Origin: Littorina saxatilis
Lineage: Eukaryota; Mollusca; Gastropoda; Littorinimorpha; Littorinidae
Direction of reading: 5' to 3'
Length of the DNA: 64,000 bases
Assembly: GCF_037325665.1 (NCBI RefSeq)
Contig: NC_090253.1
Span: 17,759,496-17,823,495 of the forward strand
The translations under genes and the position numbers were made by a program. Below the pieces are notes generated by a model that ran no database searches, was not told the DNA's origin, and saw nothing but the letters and a program-made list of their open reading frames with translations. Each line of letters begins with the position of its first letter. Position 1 is the stretch's first letter. Below, piece by piece: positions 1 to 12,655 of the stretch.

Positions 1-350
1 AAGGTCGTGAGGCCATCGCCATGCTGAACTCCACGCGTTCAGGTGCAAACACAGCTTTGATCAGATGCAGAATCCAATCCTGCTATTAACCCGTCGGAGT
101 TTCTTTCCACGCTAAGCTTTTTCAGTGTTTCATTCGTTTAATGTGAAGACGAGTGTCTGATTGACTTTACCCTATTTTCATACAATATTCTAGATTAGCT
201 AGGGTGATTTTTGTAAGCTTTTGGAAAATGCTTAACCCCTCAAAGAAAACAGGTAAATGTTTATTGGTTGGAACAGCGAATAAGGCGCACAAGTGTTCTC
301 CTTTTCTTTTGTCAGTCAACTTTGTCTGAAGAGAAATATTAAGGTAGGGT
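1..350. other. Unassigned sequence
   Basis: No coding region or repeat could be recognised here. The stretch leads into the tandem array that starts near 351. Confidence 0.5.
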
Positions 351-720
351 ATGTATTACTGTTTATCCTACATACGTGAGAGAGACACCCGTGAGATAAT
401 AATCGTTCAAATCACACGTGTGTATATCATGTAAATGAGGTCATGTCAAGCAAGTCTGGCAGGGACCTGTTTTTCCACTGCTTATGATGCCAAAGTCACC
501 GAGACAAACGTCATTATAGAAACAAAAATTGCGCTCGCTAATCACCCTCGATGAATTTTTATAACTAACCCGTCACGCCACATTTTCAGAGTGACGTTTC
601 TTTGCTTTGACGTAATAGATTGCACAAGGCTTTAGAAGAGATCTAGGTTCCAAAACAAGCGTCTTCAATTTAGCTGGCTCGAATGCAGGAAATTTTCAGT
701 AAAATACACGTAAGTACAGT

Positions 721-896
721 ATGTAGGATAAACAGAATACTACATGGCTTGCTGTGTCGTACCAGATTTACACTCGTTGCTTTTTCAAATAGTGAACAGC
801 TCGCTTTCGCTCGCAGTTCAATATTTAAAAAAACAACTCGTGTAAATCTGGTACGACACAGCAAGCCATGTAGTATTCTCTATTTATCCTACATAC
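721..896. repeat. Palindrome in tandem unit 1
   Basis: The left arm (721-778) and right arm (834-896) are near-perfect reverse complements centred on an AT-rich loop. The arm core is CAGATTTACACTCGTTG against its complement. It could form a long hairpin. The structure resembles a foldback MITE that was amplified with the larger unit. Confidence 0.85.
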
Positions 897-1625
897 GTGA
901 GAGAGACACCCATGAGATAATAATCGTTCAAATCACACGTGTGTATATCATGTAAATGAGGTCATGTCAAGCAAGTCTGGCAGGGACCTGTTTTTCCACT
1001 GCTTATGATGCCAAAGTCACCGAGACAAACGTCATTATAGAAACAAAAATTGCGCTCGCTAATTACCCTCGATGAATCTTTAGAACTAACACGTCACGTC
1101 ACACTTTCAGATTGACGTTTCTTTGCTTTGACGTAATAGATTGCACGAGGCTTTAGAAGAGATCGAGGTTCCAAAACAAGCGTCTTTAATTTAGCTGCCT
1201 CGTCTGCAAGACATTTTCAGTAAAATACACGTAAGTACAGTACAAGCCATGTAGTATTCTGTTTTTATCCTACATACGTGAGAGAGACACCCGTGAGATA
1301 ATAATCGTTCAAATCACACGTGTGTATGTCATGTAAATGAGGTCATGTCAAGCAAGTCTGGCAGGGACCTGTTTTTCCACTGCTTATAATGCCAAAGTCA
1401 CCGAGACAAACGTACGTCATTATAGAAACAAAAATTGCGCTCGCTAATTACCCTCGATGAATCTTTAGAACTAACACGTCACGTCACACTTTCAGAGTGA
1501 CGTTTTTTTGCTTTGACGTTTTAGATTGCACGAGGCTTTAGAAGAGATCGAGGTTCCAAAACAAGCGTCTTTAATTTAGCTGCCTCGTCCGCAAGACATT
1601 TTCAGTAAAATACACGTAAGTACAG

Positions 1626-1790
1626 TATGTAGGATAAACAGAATACTACATGGCTTGCTGTGTCGTACCAGATTTACACTCGTTGCTTTTTCAGATAGTG
1701 AACAGCTCGCTTTCGCTCGCAGTTCAATATTTAAAAAACCAACTCGTGTAAATCTGGTACGACACAGCAAGCCATATAGTATTCTCTATA
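1626..1790. repeat. Palindrome in tandem unit 3
   Basis: Second copy of the palindrome found at 721-896, with about 57-bp arms and a few substitutions in the loop. It ends the tandem array. Confidence 0.85.
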
Positions 1791-1795
1791 TACTA

Positions 1796-2274
1796 TTAGC
1801 TAAACTGCAAAAACACTTTCTAAAAATTCGAGAGAGCGCCAGAAAAAACAAGAACACGTCAGCGATGACTCTATGTCTCTGTATGAACGAACAAAATCGA
1901 CGAGACATACACGAAGTTGTTCTGTAATTTTTGTTAACACCAACCAGTCTGTTCTTCTTGATTGAAACGTCGGTCTCACCGCGAGGAAATAACACCGCCT
2001 GAGTAGGCCTCTACAAAGTCTTATAAATTGCAATGCCTGACTCAAGTCACAACTGATACCAAGCAGGAGAGATACGTTGCTTGTCCTGTTTCGAACTGCA
2101 AAGCCTCATGAATGATTTAAACGTCCTGGTTAGTTTATTTAACGGGTGCATGGGGCAGAGGTATCCGTTAGACCTAAATGCGTGTCTTTTACACAGCGTG
2201 TTGGTCGGGTACATAAACACCTGTTGTACAGTTCCCGCTCAGGTATTAGTGCTTTGACTCCGGTAATAGGGAGA
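1796..2274. other. Unassigned sequence
   Basis: No supported gene or repeat between the tandem array and the inverted terminal motif at 2279. Confidence 0.5.
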
Positions 2275-2600
2275 TTAAGTGTACAGTGCCAGTGGTAGTC
2301 GTAGTGGTTAACTTAAGGAAAATCTATGTATCATTACGCGTTCCGCTTACGGTAACGAAACCGACAACGACGTCTCGGCGAGTGCGTTTAGTTTCACTTT
2401 CGTTAACGTAATGGTAGGGAAGACAACTGATGCATAATTCTAAAGAGTACCGTCCCATGTCTTGACTCTTCATTTGGAAAAAGAAGAAAAGTCTTACCCG
2501 TAGCAGACGACGCAGCAGAGACGACACAAAGAAAACCAACAACCACAGAACCGGTAAGTGCAATGTTGTTTGTATTGATACATCGTAATGTTTCTTATAT

Positions 2601-3399
<799 letters not shown>

Positions 3400-3803
3400 A
3401 TAGGCCAAGATAATACGGGAAGCAGCCCTGGGCAATCTGCAAAAGGCCCAGCCTTCCGGCAGTGGTGAAGGCAAGTCTCTCATTGACATAGTCTCTGCAT
3501 ATCCAGGCCAAAACTAAAGATAGTTGCAGCAGAGTTCCCACAACAAACAAGCATAAATGAAACATAGAATTAATGGTTGGACATAGTTGTACTCCCAACT
3601 GTATTTTGTTTTTGTTTTTTTGTTACTCTGTTGTGTGTTATATTTTGATTCAGTAAAAATGTCGATTGCTAAGTTCACTTTTGTTTTCAAATCTTGTTCA
3701 AATTTTGTGTGTGAGTTTGTGTGATTAGAGATGAATTATTCAAAAAACGCAATGAAAACAAGGTTGGCATTATCCTCCTACATTCAGTAATATTAGGCAT
3801 GTA

Positions 3804-4387
3804 CAGGGTGACACAAAAAAAACAGAGCCCACCAAAAGTTTAATATTTTCTGAAATAATCAGCCGATTCTTTTATTTTTTCAGGTGAGCCAAGCTGAAAT
3901 GATGTTCTAACAGCCCACCAAGTTTGAGCTTCAAGATGTCATGGACAACGGAGCATAAGACATTTATAGTCGAGGCCTATTTTCGGTCGAATTCTATCCA
4001 GACTGGTCAGCCGCAGATGTGGGATCGCTCTTACAGCTGCTGTTATTGCTGCCTTAAGATCAGGGATGGTCTGGGGGTTGTTGCCATATACCCTGTCCTT
4101 GAGGTACCCCCACAGATAAAAATCTGGGGGGTTCAAGTCCGGTGAATAGGGGGACCACTCTGGGTCACATCTGCGGCTGACCAGTCTGGATAGAATTCGA
4201 CCGAAAATAGGCCTCGACTATAAATGTCTTATGCTCCGTTGTCCATGACATCTTGAAGCTCAAACTTGGTGGGCTGTTAGAACATCATTTCAGCTTGGCT
4301 CACCTGAAAAAATAAAAGAATCGGCTGATTATTTCAGAAAATATTAAACTTTTGGTGGGATAGATCTGTTTTTTTTGTGTCACCCTG
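3804..4387 (-). mobile_element. Mariner/Tc1-derived foldback element
   Basis: The two arms (3804-4024 and 4165-4387) are almost perfect reverse complements of about 220 bp. The ends are CAGGGTGACAC and the flanks are TA on both sides (3802-3803 and 4388-4389), as expected for Tc1/mariner. The ~140-bp loop and adjoining arm encode, on the minus strand, the end of a transposase containing SPDLNPPDFYLWGYLKDRVY. The PDLNPPDF block carries the third catalytic Asp region of IS630/Tc1/mariner enzymes. The element therefore looks like an inverted duplication of the 3' end of a full mariner-like transposon. It cannot encode a complete enzyme. Confidence 0.85.
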
Positions 4388-4389
4388 TA

Positions 4390-5347
4390 TGAAGTCTAAA
4401 GTTCCGCAACATCTCCAGTTTCATATATTTTAATTAAGCACAAGGTCACACGGAAAACCCATTCTTCTTTTTTATGCCAATGGTGACAAGACAACAAGCG
4501 ACCCTAAACTACCTGTTAGCCGGCCGCACTGCTTGACCTCAGTACCAGAGCGACCGCAAGCAAAGCCCGACTTGATATGGTGATCTTTGATTACTTTTCC
4601 TTCACTTATCCAAACATTATTCTCTTCCTGAATTTTTATAAGCCAGACTCCATGGCAAACACCTAGCAATGACCAGGATCAGAAATACATCTCACTTTAG
4701 CCAAGTCTGAGTAGTCTGTTATTCTTCTTTCTTGATTGATTGCCTCCCTTTTACCATAAAATTCTCTGATTTCCAAATCTGAGATGCATGCATCAGTTTT
4801 ATTGTTATGTCTGCAATAAATTTAGTTTCTGTACATTTATCATTAATCATAATTATTCCAATAAATTGACTTGCACTAAAGCTAAGTTAGAGAGAGAATT
4901 TACTGACAACAATTAAATCAGATCTAGAGTGAGTTGTTTCAACATAAAAACAAGCATTATAATTGTACAATCACATAGACATGTATACACACTTTGGACT
5001 GAACTCTCACTCTGTAATACAATTTCAAACGTTGAATTTAATTACTATTTCTTCAAGCTTTGCCATGCAAAGGGCAATATTTTAACAAATCTCAAATGTA
5101 TGTTCTGTTACTCAAAATAATCCCTTTAACTTCAAGTAATATTAATTATAAATTATTTATAACACCTTATACGCACATATATGTAGATAACCAATTCTAA
5201 CTTCATATGACTATAATTTGATTTTCCATTTGTTTCACTTCCAAAGTCAAATAATCATACAGCAAATAGTACACAAACTCATTTCAATTCATGGACAGAT
5301 CCAGTTATTAATATGTGGTTATTTAGGAATGTAATGGCACTAGAACT
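4390..5347. other. Unassigned AT-rich sequence
   Basis: No coding exon or clear repeat was recognised. Open frames are short and lack recognisable domains. Confidence 0.45.
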
Positions 5348-5446
5348 GCCTAAATGGCAGGTAAAAATAGTTATACACGTTAAAAATACACTCAAGCAAA
5401 ATATGTGAGTGTACATGGGCGTTTCAGCCCATGAATATAGAAGAAT
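5348..5446 (+). mobile_element. SINE-B 3'-end relic
   Basis: Degenerate but collinear with the last ~100 bp of the SINE at 61218-61593: CTGCCTAAATGGC, then TATACACGT, then the CCCATGAA block and an AAGAA-type tail. The tRNA-like head is absent. Divergence is visibly higher than in the other SINE-B copies, so this is an old insertion. Confidence 0.65.
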
Positions 5447-6204
5447 AAGATTGGATCTTTTGTAAGGACGGGTCCTGAGGCAAATCCACACAGCCCAAAT
5501 ATTTGACAGTTCAGTGTCTTTGAAAAAGTTATGGTAGAAGAACAAGATTTTCAATGAAGAGTGGAGAGTCCCATGTGACTGCCTGGCTGGTGATGATGGT
5601 TGTTTAGTGGCCGCTTGGTACGGAGGTATGAGCAGACAAGAAGACCCTCTGCCTGCAAACTACAAATTACAACACAGCAGTACCCATGTCAGAGATCCAT
5701 GTGCACACCTACTAATGCATAATGAAGAATAGCATGTACTAAAGTAATTTGCGAAAGCAAGTACAGCTGTACAGGCTGATGAAGCAAAGTAGCACTAGCA
5801 GTTACTTCAAGAAAGTCACTGTCCTACTTGATATGTCAAAAGCCGGTATATACCACACAAACAAATTATGTTCAGTGTCAGTATGAGTGACCATCAGATA
5901 TGTATTTATACACAAGTGACAAGAGCATACAATTTTACAAATGATCAATAAATGGAGGTCAGCTGGGTTCTTACCTGGCTTTATTTTTTACGCAGGTTCA
6001 CTTGATAATAGACATATGCTTGTTTGGAATCAGTAGCGAAATAAGAAACAGGCCGCAGCCAGTATGAAACGTTAAAAGCGCGCCCCAGTTGGGTGCTTCT
6101 TTTTTTGTGTGTCAATTTTACACACGACAGAAATGTCTGAATGTGCAGCATCTATTTGGTTTAACCAAATTTAACTCAATAAAGTACCACTGAAAAAGTT
6201 GCTT
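5447..6204. other. Unassigned sequence
   Basis: No gene or family repeat was recognised between the SINE-B relic and the SINE at 6217. Confidence 0.45.
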
Positions 6205-6216
6205 TTGCATTTGACC

Positions 6217-6602
6217 GACTATTAGGGTTTAACGTCCTCTTAGACCAACTGGTCTATATTGGGACAGGTGTTGGTGATACGCTGAAAATATGGTGTGATA
6301 CTTTGATTCGAACAAGCCCGCTGTGGCTGTCTTCTTCGACACACCAGCATTGGGTTTGTCTTGTCAAAGTATTGAAATACGATCATGATAATCAGAGATG
6401 AAAGATCATGCAAGCGTGTCTTCGTGTTTTCCAAGCCCTGAGACTTTTGCTGTGAACTTGGGATCTTTTTCGGGGGTGTTCGGACACCAAAGTTGAATCC
6501 GAGAAATAAATCTCTTACCGAACGTGGGGATCGAACCCACGCTGATAGCGACCAACTGGCTACAAAGCCAGCACGCTACCAACTTAGCTACGTCCCCGCC
6601 AA
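6217..6602 (-). mobile_element. tRNA-headed SINE (head A, second body)
   Basis: On the minus strand it begins GGCGGGGACGTAGCTAAGTTGG (box A-like) and has GGGTTCGATCCCC (box B) about 50 bp later. A unique body follows, ending in GACGTTAAACCCTAATAGTC. Perfect 12-bp target duplications TTGCATTTGACC flank it at 6205-6216 and 6603-6614. The tRNA-like head matches the SINEs at 30449, 53475 and 59311, but the body differs. A tRNA gene is unlikely because of the downstream body and flanking duplications. Confidence 0.85.
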
Positions 6603-6841
6603 TTGCATTTGACCAGATACTTGTAGTTGCAAACCGGGTTATCCACCATATTTTGAACTCCCACCAGGCGACCGGGCAGTGCAGTAGATTTGGCCATCTC
6701 TAAGCAGTGAAATCATGTTAATAATTTAAAGCCTTCTACAGGGTCAATTTGTTTAGATGCTTGGCCATTTGGATGCCAAACACCATGTGACACAAGATCA
6801 ATGCAATGAGCATTTCTTCTACTTGAGAGCTACACAGACAA

Positions 6842-9800
6842 TTAGTAGAGATACTCCTCCAGTGTTGGTGGATTCAGTCCAAAGAACTGTGATGTCTCAC
6901 TGCCATGTAGGCAAGTATGACAGTTGGACAACAAAACTCCAACCAGGTAGAGTTTCCCTACAGGGGACAAGAACAGCTTCAAATTTTTTTTGAAATCCAA
7001 AAATGCCCACAGCCTAACAATTTTTGAAAATTCCCATTCAACAGAGTTTCTCACCCTGCTCATTTCTGTGTTGAAGGCCTGTTGCTCTTCTGTGATCTGT
7101 CCACGGTACGGCCTCATCAAGTTAGGGGTCAAGGGGTAGGCTCGGTCCCCATACAGGTACATTTCATCTCCTGCTGGAGTGACCATGTGCTGCTGCATGT
7201 GTTCAAGAATGCCACTACCATTCAGCAAAGCTGCGTCATGTCGTCGACCAACCAAGGGCCCAAAAACATTTGCCACAAGGCCATTTGGTGTCACGACACA
7301 CTGAAACTTTAGAGAGTGCACCCTCTTATGGCCATTGTACACTTCTTGTTGCAAATGGCCGGGGCGACACATTGATCGTATTGTGCCATCAACCATCCCC
7401 CAACAAAACTCCAGAGGAGCCCCCTTGGCATGTATAGCTGCACAGTACCGTTCCAGTTGGGGCACTGTCAGCCATGGCTGATTGAGGTTTGTTAGTTTGT
7501 CAGAAAACTGATCATAGATGAAGTCGATACCTACCTTGAACAGCACACACAACTCCGGCTTGGGACGATGAAACATCTGCGAAAGGTCAGCAAACCGGCA
7601 TGGGTAAGCCAACCTCCGCAGACAGATGCAGAGCACCTCCAATCCTGAAAAAAATCATAAATTCAAATGAGCCTGGTGAGTGTGTATGCGAATGTGTGTG
7701 GAGAGGCATATTCTCATACAGTCTTCAAGTTCAAAAATAATAACACTGCAAAAGTTTTCTCACGCGCCTTAAAATACCCAGCCCGACATGCTTATCATCA
7801 GTTTGATTTTCTATTTATCAGGTTTGACACAGTTACTGGCTATACTGCACACACAAAAACAGTTACCCGACAAGAACAAAATAAAAAGATTTTTATTTTG
7901 AAGGGGGGGGGGGGGGGGGGGGGGAACACCACGAAGACAAAATCAATTAAAACAATTATCATAAAAAAAGTTAAAACAAATAAGTCCTTTGCACATCAAA
8001 AGTAACTTCCCTTGAACTTGGATTCATGTAACAATGGCGGCCACTTCGTCAACTTGTAAAAAAAATATTCATTTATTTTGTTAAACTAATATGAATAAAT
8101 TATCAGTATCGACGCATCTTTATTTATTCTGTTACCATATTTCAAAAATAATTTCACTCAACTCCACAGACTAAGTCAGTAAGTGGCACAACCAATTCAC
8201 TATTATTTCTCTATTGTCTAAATAGAGTACTGTGTCGACCAAAGGGGCTAAAGTTAGTCAGGTACATTTTGTGATTCAAGTTCAAAATACATAGTTCAAA
8301 TTTTAGATTTTAAGCAATCCCAAAATAAATTATGCCCCAACTCAACGCTCCGCTTTAATCTTTTATGAAACCTGAAATAGTAAAAACAACTCACTGAATA
8401 TTCACAGTAAATGCAAACTTCACGACTTTGCGAATCAAATCATGGAGGAGGATCATTAAACTATCATTCTGACTGAAATACAACTAAACTTCACAGCAAC
8501 CAGGGTAAAAAATAAATTCTCACCACTGGCCTTGGTTCCTTGATTGTTCATTCCATTAGGCGCCTGCATAGTCCTCTGCATTCCCAGAAGGGCGCACAGT
8601 CTCCGAATCTCTTCCGCGCTGAAGCGAAATAAGTCCTCACATTCGATGGCTGTGAAGTGATCAAGGGCGAACTGACCCTCATAGGCCCTTCTTTCTGGCT
8701 GTTGAAATGTAGGTTAAACTTAGTGAAATCATGGATCACTTGTACACTTTATTCAATTAATTAGCCTGAAAATTCTGCTGAAGCTAATCAAATCAATACT
8801 GGGTAACAGAGGGAAAGTTAAACTCCAACATTTTAACTCGCCAGCTGGGCGAGTAACTTCAAGAAAGTCACTAACCTGGCAGAAATTTCGCCGCCCCGAT
8901 ACATACCAGTTCCCACAATTGATCTGCAGTAGCGTTAAAACCCTTTTGGTTGCATTTGACCAGAATTTTAATTGGCCAGCCAGGTGAGTTGCGAGCCTGT
9001 TTTTACTAGCCAAGCGGATTGTTTACTCGCCCCTGCATAACAAATGACCCTTACAGGTTGAACTTGAAGCATGTTGGATAAATAGTTTCAACTGTGCATC
9101 TCAAAAAGCACCAGTTGACAGTATTCTGATATAAATACTGTGTATGTTTTAGAACACAGAAGTTTCCTTGTACTGAAGTAATTTGATCCTAGAAATAATA
9201 AAACTAGAACCAAGGTGCCTTGTGCTTAAAAGTCTGATAGAACCAGTAAGTGTAACATCCTTCTTGAAAGTACATGTATTGCTATCAAATTAAAATGACA
9301 CAAGAACACAAACTGACAGTGACACAGACTCTGTGACAGAGAGTGGACTTAATAATAAGTCATGCTTTGATGAAACTAAAACTCTGACTGCAGATTTGGT
9401 CATCAGTTTCCATTTGATTTTGATTCTTGAACAGTAAATAGTTAAAACTCTATGTTTATAAACCATTAAATGTAAGTAACAAAGTCACACGGAAACCAAA
9501 TCTAGGTGTAAGTGTTAGATCTACCCAATATCACTATCAGTATCACTGTTGATTCAGACAAGATCACTATAATGACTATGAAAATGAAATCTAACCAAAA
9601 AAACATTTAATTTTTTACATGAACAACATTTAAAACCTAACCATAACCAATCCAAAGTAACCTCACCGGCCATAACCAAAATATACGCCTGTTCCTGACA
9701 ATTATATTTTAGCGGAACCTTTAATGCCTTTAGAAGCTAGACCTAAGCTTTGACTTGTTTGCTAACCTGATCAAGAAGTGCGAAGACAACAAAATCATCT

Positions 9801-9853
9801 TCTGCGTCATCCTCGTCCCACGCCGCAAGCTCAAGTTGGTCCCTGGCATCCAT
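6842..9853 (-). CDS. PIF/Harbinger transposase (HARBI1-like), 3 exons
   Basis: Proposed exons on the minus strand are 9767-9853 (ATG, 29 codons), 8524-8698 and 6842-7644 (TAA stop). Donors GTTAGC and GTGAGA and acceptors CAACAG and TTTCAG join in matching phases 0 and 1. The product is 354 aa, close to HARBI1 at about 349 aa. The N-terminal part contains FRFSAEEIRRLCALLGM, a family hallmark. The DDE nuclease (DDE_Tnp_4 type) has Asp173 in GMVDGT, Asp254 in GDRAYPL and Glu290 in NSVEWEF, plus a conserved GRRHD block. All three catalytic residues are present and no stop interrupts any exon. It would cut and paste DNA in the nucleus, usually with a Myb-like partner; no such partner was found here. 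It may be an active transposon gene or a domesticated copy. Exon 1 could start further upstream in the same open frame (to about 10000), but a good acceptor-like sequence just before 9853 favours the shorter form or an additional 5' non-coding exon. Confidence 0.85.
7903..7924. repeat. Poly-G run
   Basis: About 22 consecutive G within the second intron of the Harbinger-type gene. Confidence 0.95.
8825..9045 (-). repeat. Dispersed repeat D, copy 1
   Basis: The reverse complement matches 62325-62545 along about 220 bp, including GCAGGGGCGAGTAAA, AATTCTGGTCAAATGCAAC, ACTGGTATGTATCGGG and CCAGCTGGCGAGTTAAAA. It lies in the first intron of the Harbinger-type gene. No transposase or tRNA head is seen, so the class is unknown. 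A looser relative with the GCGAGTA motif occurs near 53140-53300. Confidence 0.7.
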
Positions 9854-10305
9854 GAAGATCGATCTTAAAACAAAACATAAACAGCGAGAGGATTGGAACA
9901 TTTGCAACTTTTCACTGCATAACTCATCTTCCAGACAGTAAGCGAAATCGAAATCGAAAAGGGTGAATCGAAAAACTGAACACAACTCAAAAGCGGCCAT
10001 TTTTTGTGTGTTTGAAATGTGAAAAAGCTTGCTCTGTTCAACGCTTAAATTACAGCATCAAACCAGGATTATATCACACATTAAACTGACATTTGTACCA
10101 TTAAGTGGTTTAGGAACATACTAGTTATAAATAATCCTGTAAATAAACAAGCGTTCGCTCAGTTTTTACATACCTTTTGGGGCTCGTTATTTTCGTCGAT
10201 TCAACCACAGCTCGTTAGCGGATCGAAGGAAGCATCCGTAAACTTTGACCTCTAACCTTTGAACTGCGCACACATCGCTGACGTCAACACATAAAAAAGT
10301 ACCGA
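9854..10305. other. Upstream region of the Harbinger-type gene
   Basis: This stretch lies 5' of the start codon on the minus strand and ends at the right inverted terminal motif. It presumably contains the promoter and perhaps a 5' untranslated exon. No TATA box or other element could be assigned. Confidence 0.35.
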
Positions 10306-10558
10306 TAACCACTAGCACTACCACTGGCACTGTACACTTAATCAGTCTATTGTCTTGTGTAATTCGTTCATATGCAAACCTTCAAAAAGGAACAGGTCAG
10401 GCAGAATTACCTTGGACGATTGTGTTTGAGTACTTTATGTCAAACGAGCACTCGAAAATAGTGGGGAAACTCAGTTAACGACGTGGGCACTCAAAATGGT
10501 GAAACAGAAGTTGTTAGTCTTGTCATGGATGCAGACTAGTGAAAACACGAAGAAGAAG

Positions 10559-10580
10559 ACAAGACAAGACAAGACAAGAC
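10559..10580. repeat. (AAGAC)n microsatellite
   Basis: About four copies of ACAAG/AAGAC in tandem. Confidence 0.9.
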
Positions 10581-10718
10581 AAAATCTGTATTATCGAGGG
10601 TGATAGATAAGCAAGAATATATGCTTTTTTTACATCCAGCCCTCGCCCTTAGATAGGGTCAACAAGAACAATGAACAATATAATCAAAAAACTATCCTTT
10701 GCAGTTGCATTGTATGTA

Positions 10719-10723
<5 letters not shown>

Positions 10724-10785
<62 letters not shown>

Positions 10786-10870
10786 GAGAGAGAGGAGAGA
10801 GAGATAGGGAGAGAGAGAGACGGAGAGAGAGATGAGAGAGAGAGAGGAGGGAGAAAGAGAGGAGAGAGAA
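10724..10870. repeat. (GA)n microsatellite
   Basis: A long GA tract, pure at first, then interrupted by GGA and GATA variants. Confidence 0.95.
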
Positions 10871-11015
10871 TAAGAATAAGAATACTTTATTATCTCATAG
10901 AGAAATTCAGGCGTGGTACATAACAATAATACAAACAGGACATTGTTTTTACATAAGACATATAGCACTATATAACATGGCAGGTTATAAACACACCTCC
11001 CACATACCTCTCTGG
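10868..11015 (-). mobile_element. LINE 3'-end fragment
   Basis: Read on the minus strand the segment ends with GAGATAATAAAGTATTCTTA followed by TTCTTATTCT repeats. That is the usual 3' terminus of CR1/L2-like LINEs with a short tandem tail. No ORF2 coding sequence remains in this copy. The neighbouring (GA)n may have grown from the tail region. Confidence 0.5.
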
Positions 11016-11059
11016 CCATTCCTTGCATTGTGCTTACGCATTCAGTCATGAACACATCC

Positions 11060-11290
11060 ATGTCTCACTTACACATCGCACACATGGACATTCTTATACG
11101 CTCAACTTACCCATTCACACATGGACATTCGACCACGCTCCACTTACACATTCTTATACGCTCCACTTACACATTCACACATGGGCATTCTTATATGCTC
11201 CACTTACACATTCCCACATGGACATTCGACTACGCCCACTTACACATTCCCACATGGACATATTTAAAGCACTGCGCTTACATATTCTCG
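11060..11290. repeat. ~37-bp minisatellite
   Basis: About six imperfect tandem copies of a unit containing CACTTACACATTCACACATGG then ACATTC. Open frames rich in His and Thr across it are repeat artefacts. Confidence 0.85.
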
Positions 11291-11688
11291 CACACCTACG
11301 CGTATAACGGAATATTGCTATTTCATATGTAACGTGGATTTCCATTGGTCAATTGGGCAAAACTCAGCTCATTGTAAAAGTGATATCGACGACATTTCCG
11401 TCGATATCAGTTTTGATATTGACGACCTCTTTATTGCTTCCCCACTTCAAAAACAAAAACACCTAAATTTAAAAACAAACATATATATATGAAAATGTAA
11501 TGATCCCAGAATTTAGTTGAGCAAGTGACTAAAGACTTTTTGAAAGAAAAGATATTTTGAAATTCTGAAAAGTACAAGAAAATAGTGAACAAAAAGAAAT
11601 AATAATCAGAGGGAGGGATATGGAACAGCCAAAACTGAGACAAATACTTTTGTAATTTCTTTACAGTAAATACAAAATGTCCAGAGAA

Positions 11689-11860
11689 TTAGCAATATAT
11701 CTAACATTGACTGACTGTGTGATATCTTCTGCTATTGGTCTGTTTCGACAGTGATATCAAAATCTCGACCTCCAGTCTCGATTTTGATATCACTGTCTCA
11801 ACAGACCATAGCAGAAGATATCATCACACAGTCCGTCAATATTGGGTACTATTGCTAAAC
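11689..11860. repeat. ~85-bp-arm palindrome
   Basis: The left arm includes GACTGTGTGATATCTTCTGC and a segment ending CAGTGATATCAAAATC. The right arm from about 11772 is the reverse complement with few mismatches, extending outwards through TTAGCAATA. It is a foldback sequence of unknown class. A shorter TGATATCGACGA hairpin occurs at 11382-11410. Confidence 0.8.
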
Positions 11861-11861
11861 A

Positions 11862-12282
<421 letters not shown>

Positions 12283-12494
12283 TGTTGTTCTCCCAACCCT
12301 TTGATTTAAGAAACAAATATGTCTTCACTTTCCGAATAACTTTTGGTATCGGACGAAAGAATCGTGCAAAACACGAGTGCATGTAGAAGTTCCAGCCAAT
12401 AAATAATGCAGAATAATAATAAGAAGAAGTCAGGTTCCACTGTGGGCTAAAGTCAAGAATGTTCCAGATGGCCCGTTCTATATATAGATGACAT

Positions 12495-12655
12495 ACGAGG
12501 GATTTTGGCAAGGTACTCTGAAACGTAGACCCCCCCCCCCCCCCCACCACCCCCCCCCCTCCATTCATTTACCCACACACAATACACTGAACAATTGCTT
12601 TATGTAGGTAAAATACGAGAGAATTTGGCAAGGTACTCTGTGACGTAGATCCCCA
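12495..12655. repeat. Short direct repeat around a poly-C tract
   Basis: The motif TTTGGCAAGGTACTCTG followed by ACGTAGA occurs twice, near 12507 and 12614. A C-rich run lies between (12530-12560). Class unknown. Confidence 0.6.

Larger units (their letters stand above)
351..1795. repeat. Tandem array of three ~530-bp units
   Basis: The block beginning TATCCTACATACGTGAGAGA recurs near 364, 885 and 1267 and continues through the same ~370 bp each time (ATGAGGTCATGTCAAGCAAG, then AAATTGCGCTCGCTAA). The first and third units also carry a palindrome of about 170 bp. The middle unit lacks the left arm and loop of that palindrome. The units are very similar, so the duplications look recent. No coding capacity is evident; short open frames across the palindromes are by-products. 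Confidence 0.85.

Noticed and set aside
6520-6602. tRNA gene
   Set aside because: The tRNA-like segment is the head of a SINE with a body, a 3' end and target duplications. The same applies to the heads near 30840, 53476, 59700 and 61220.
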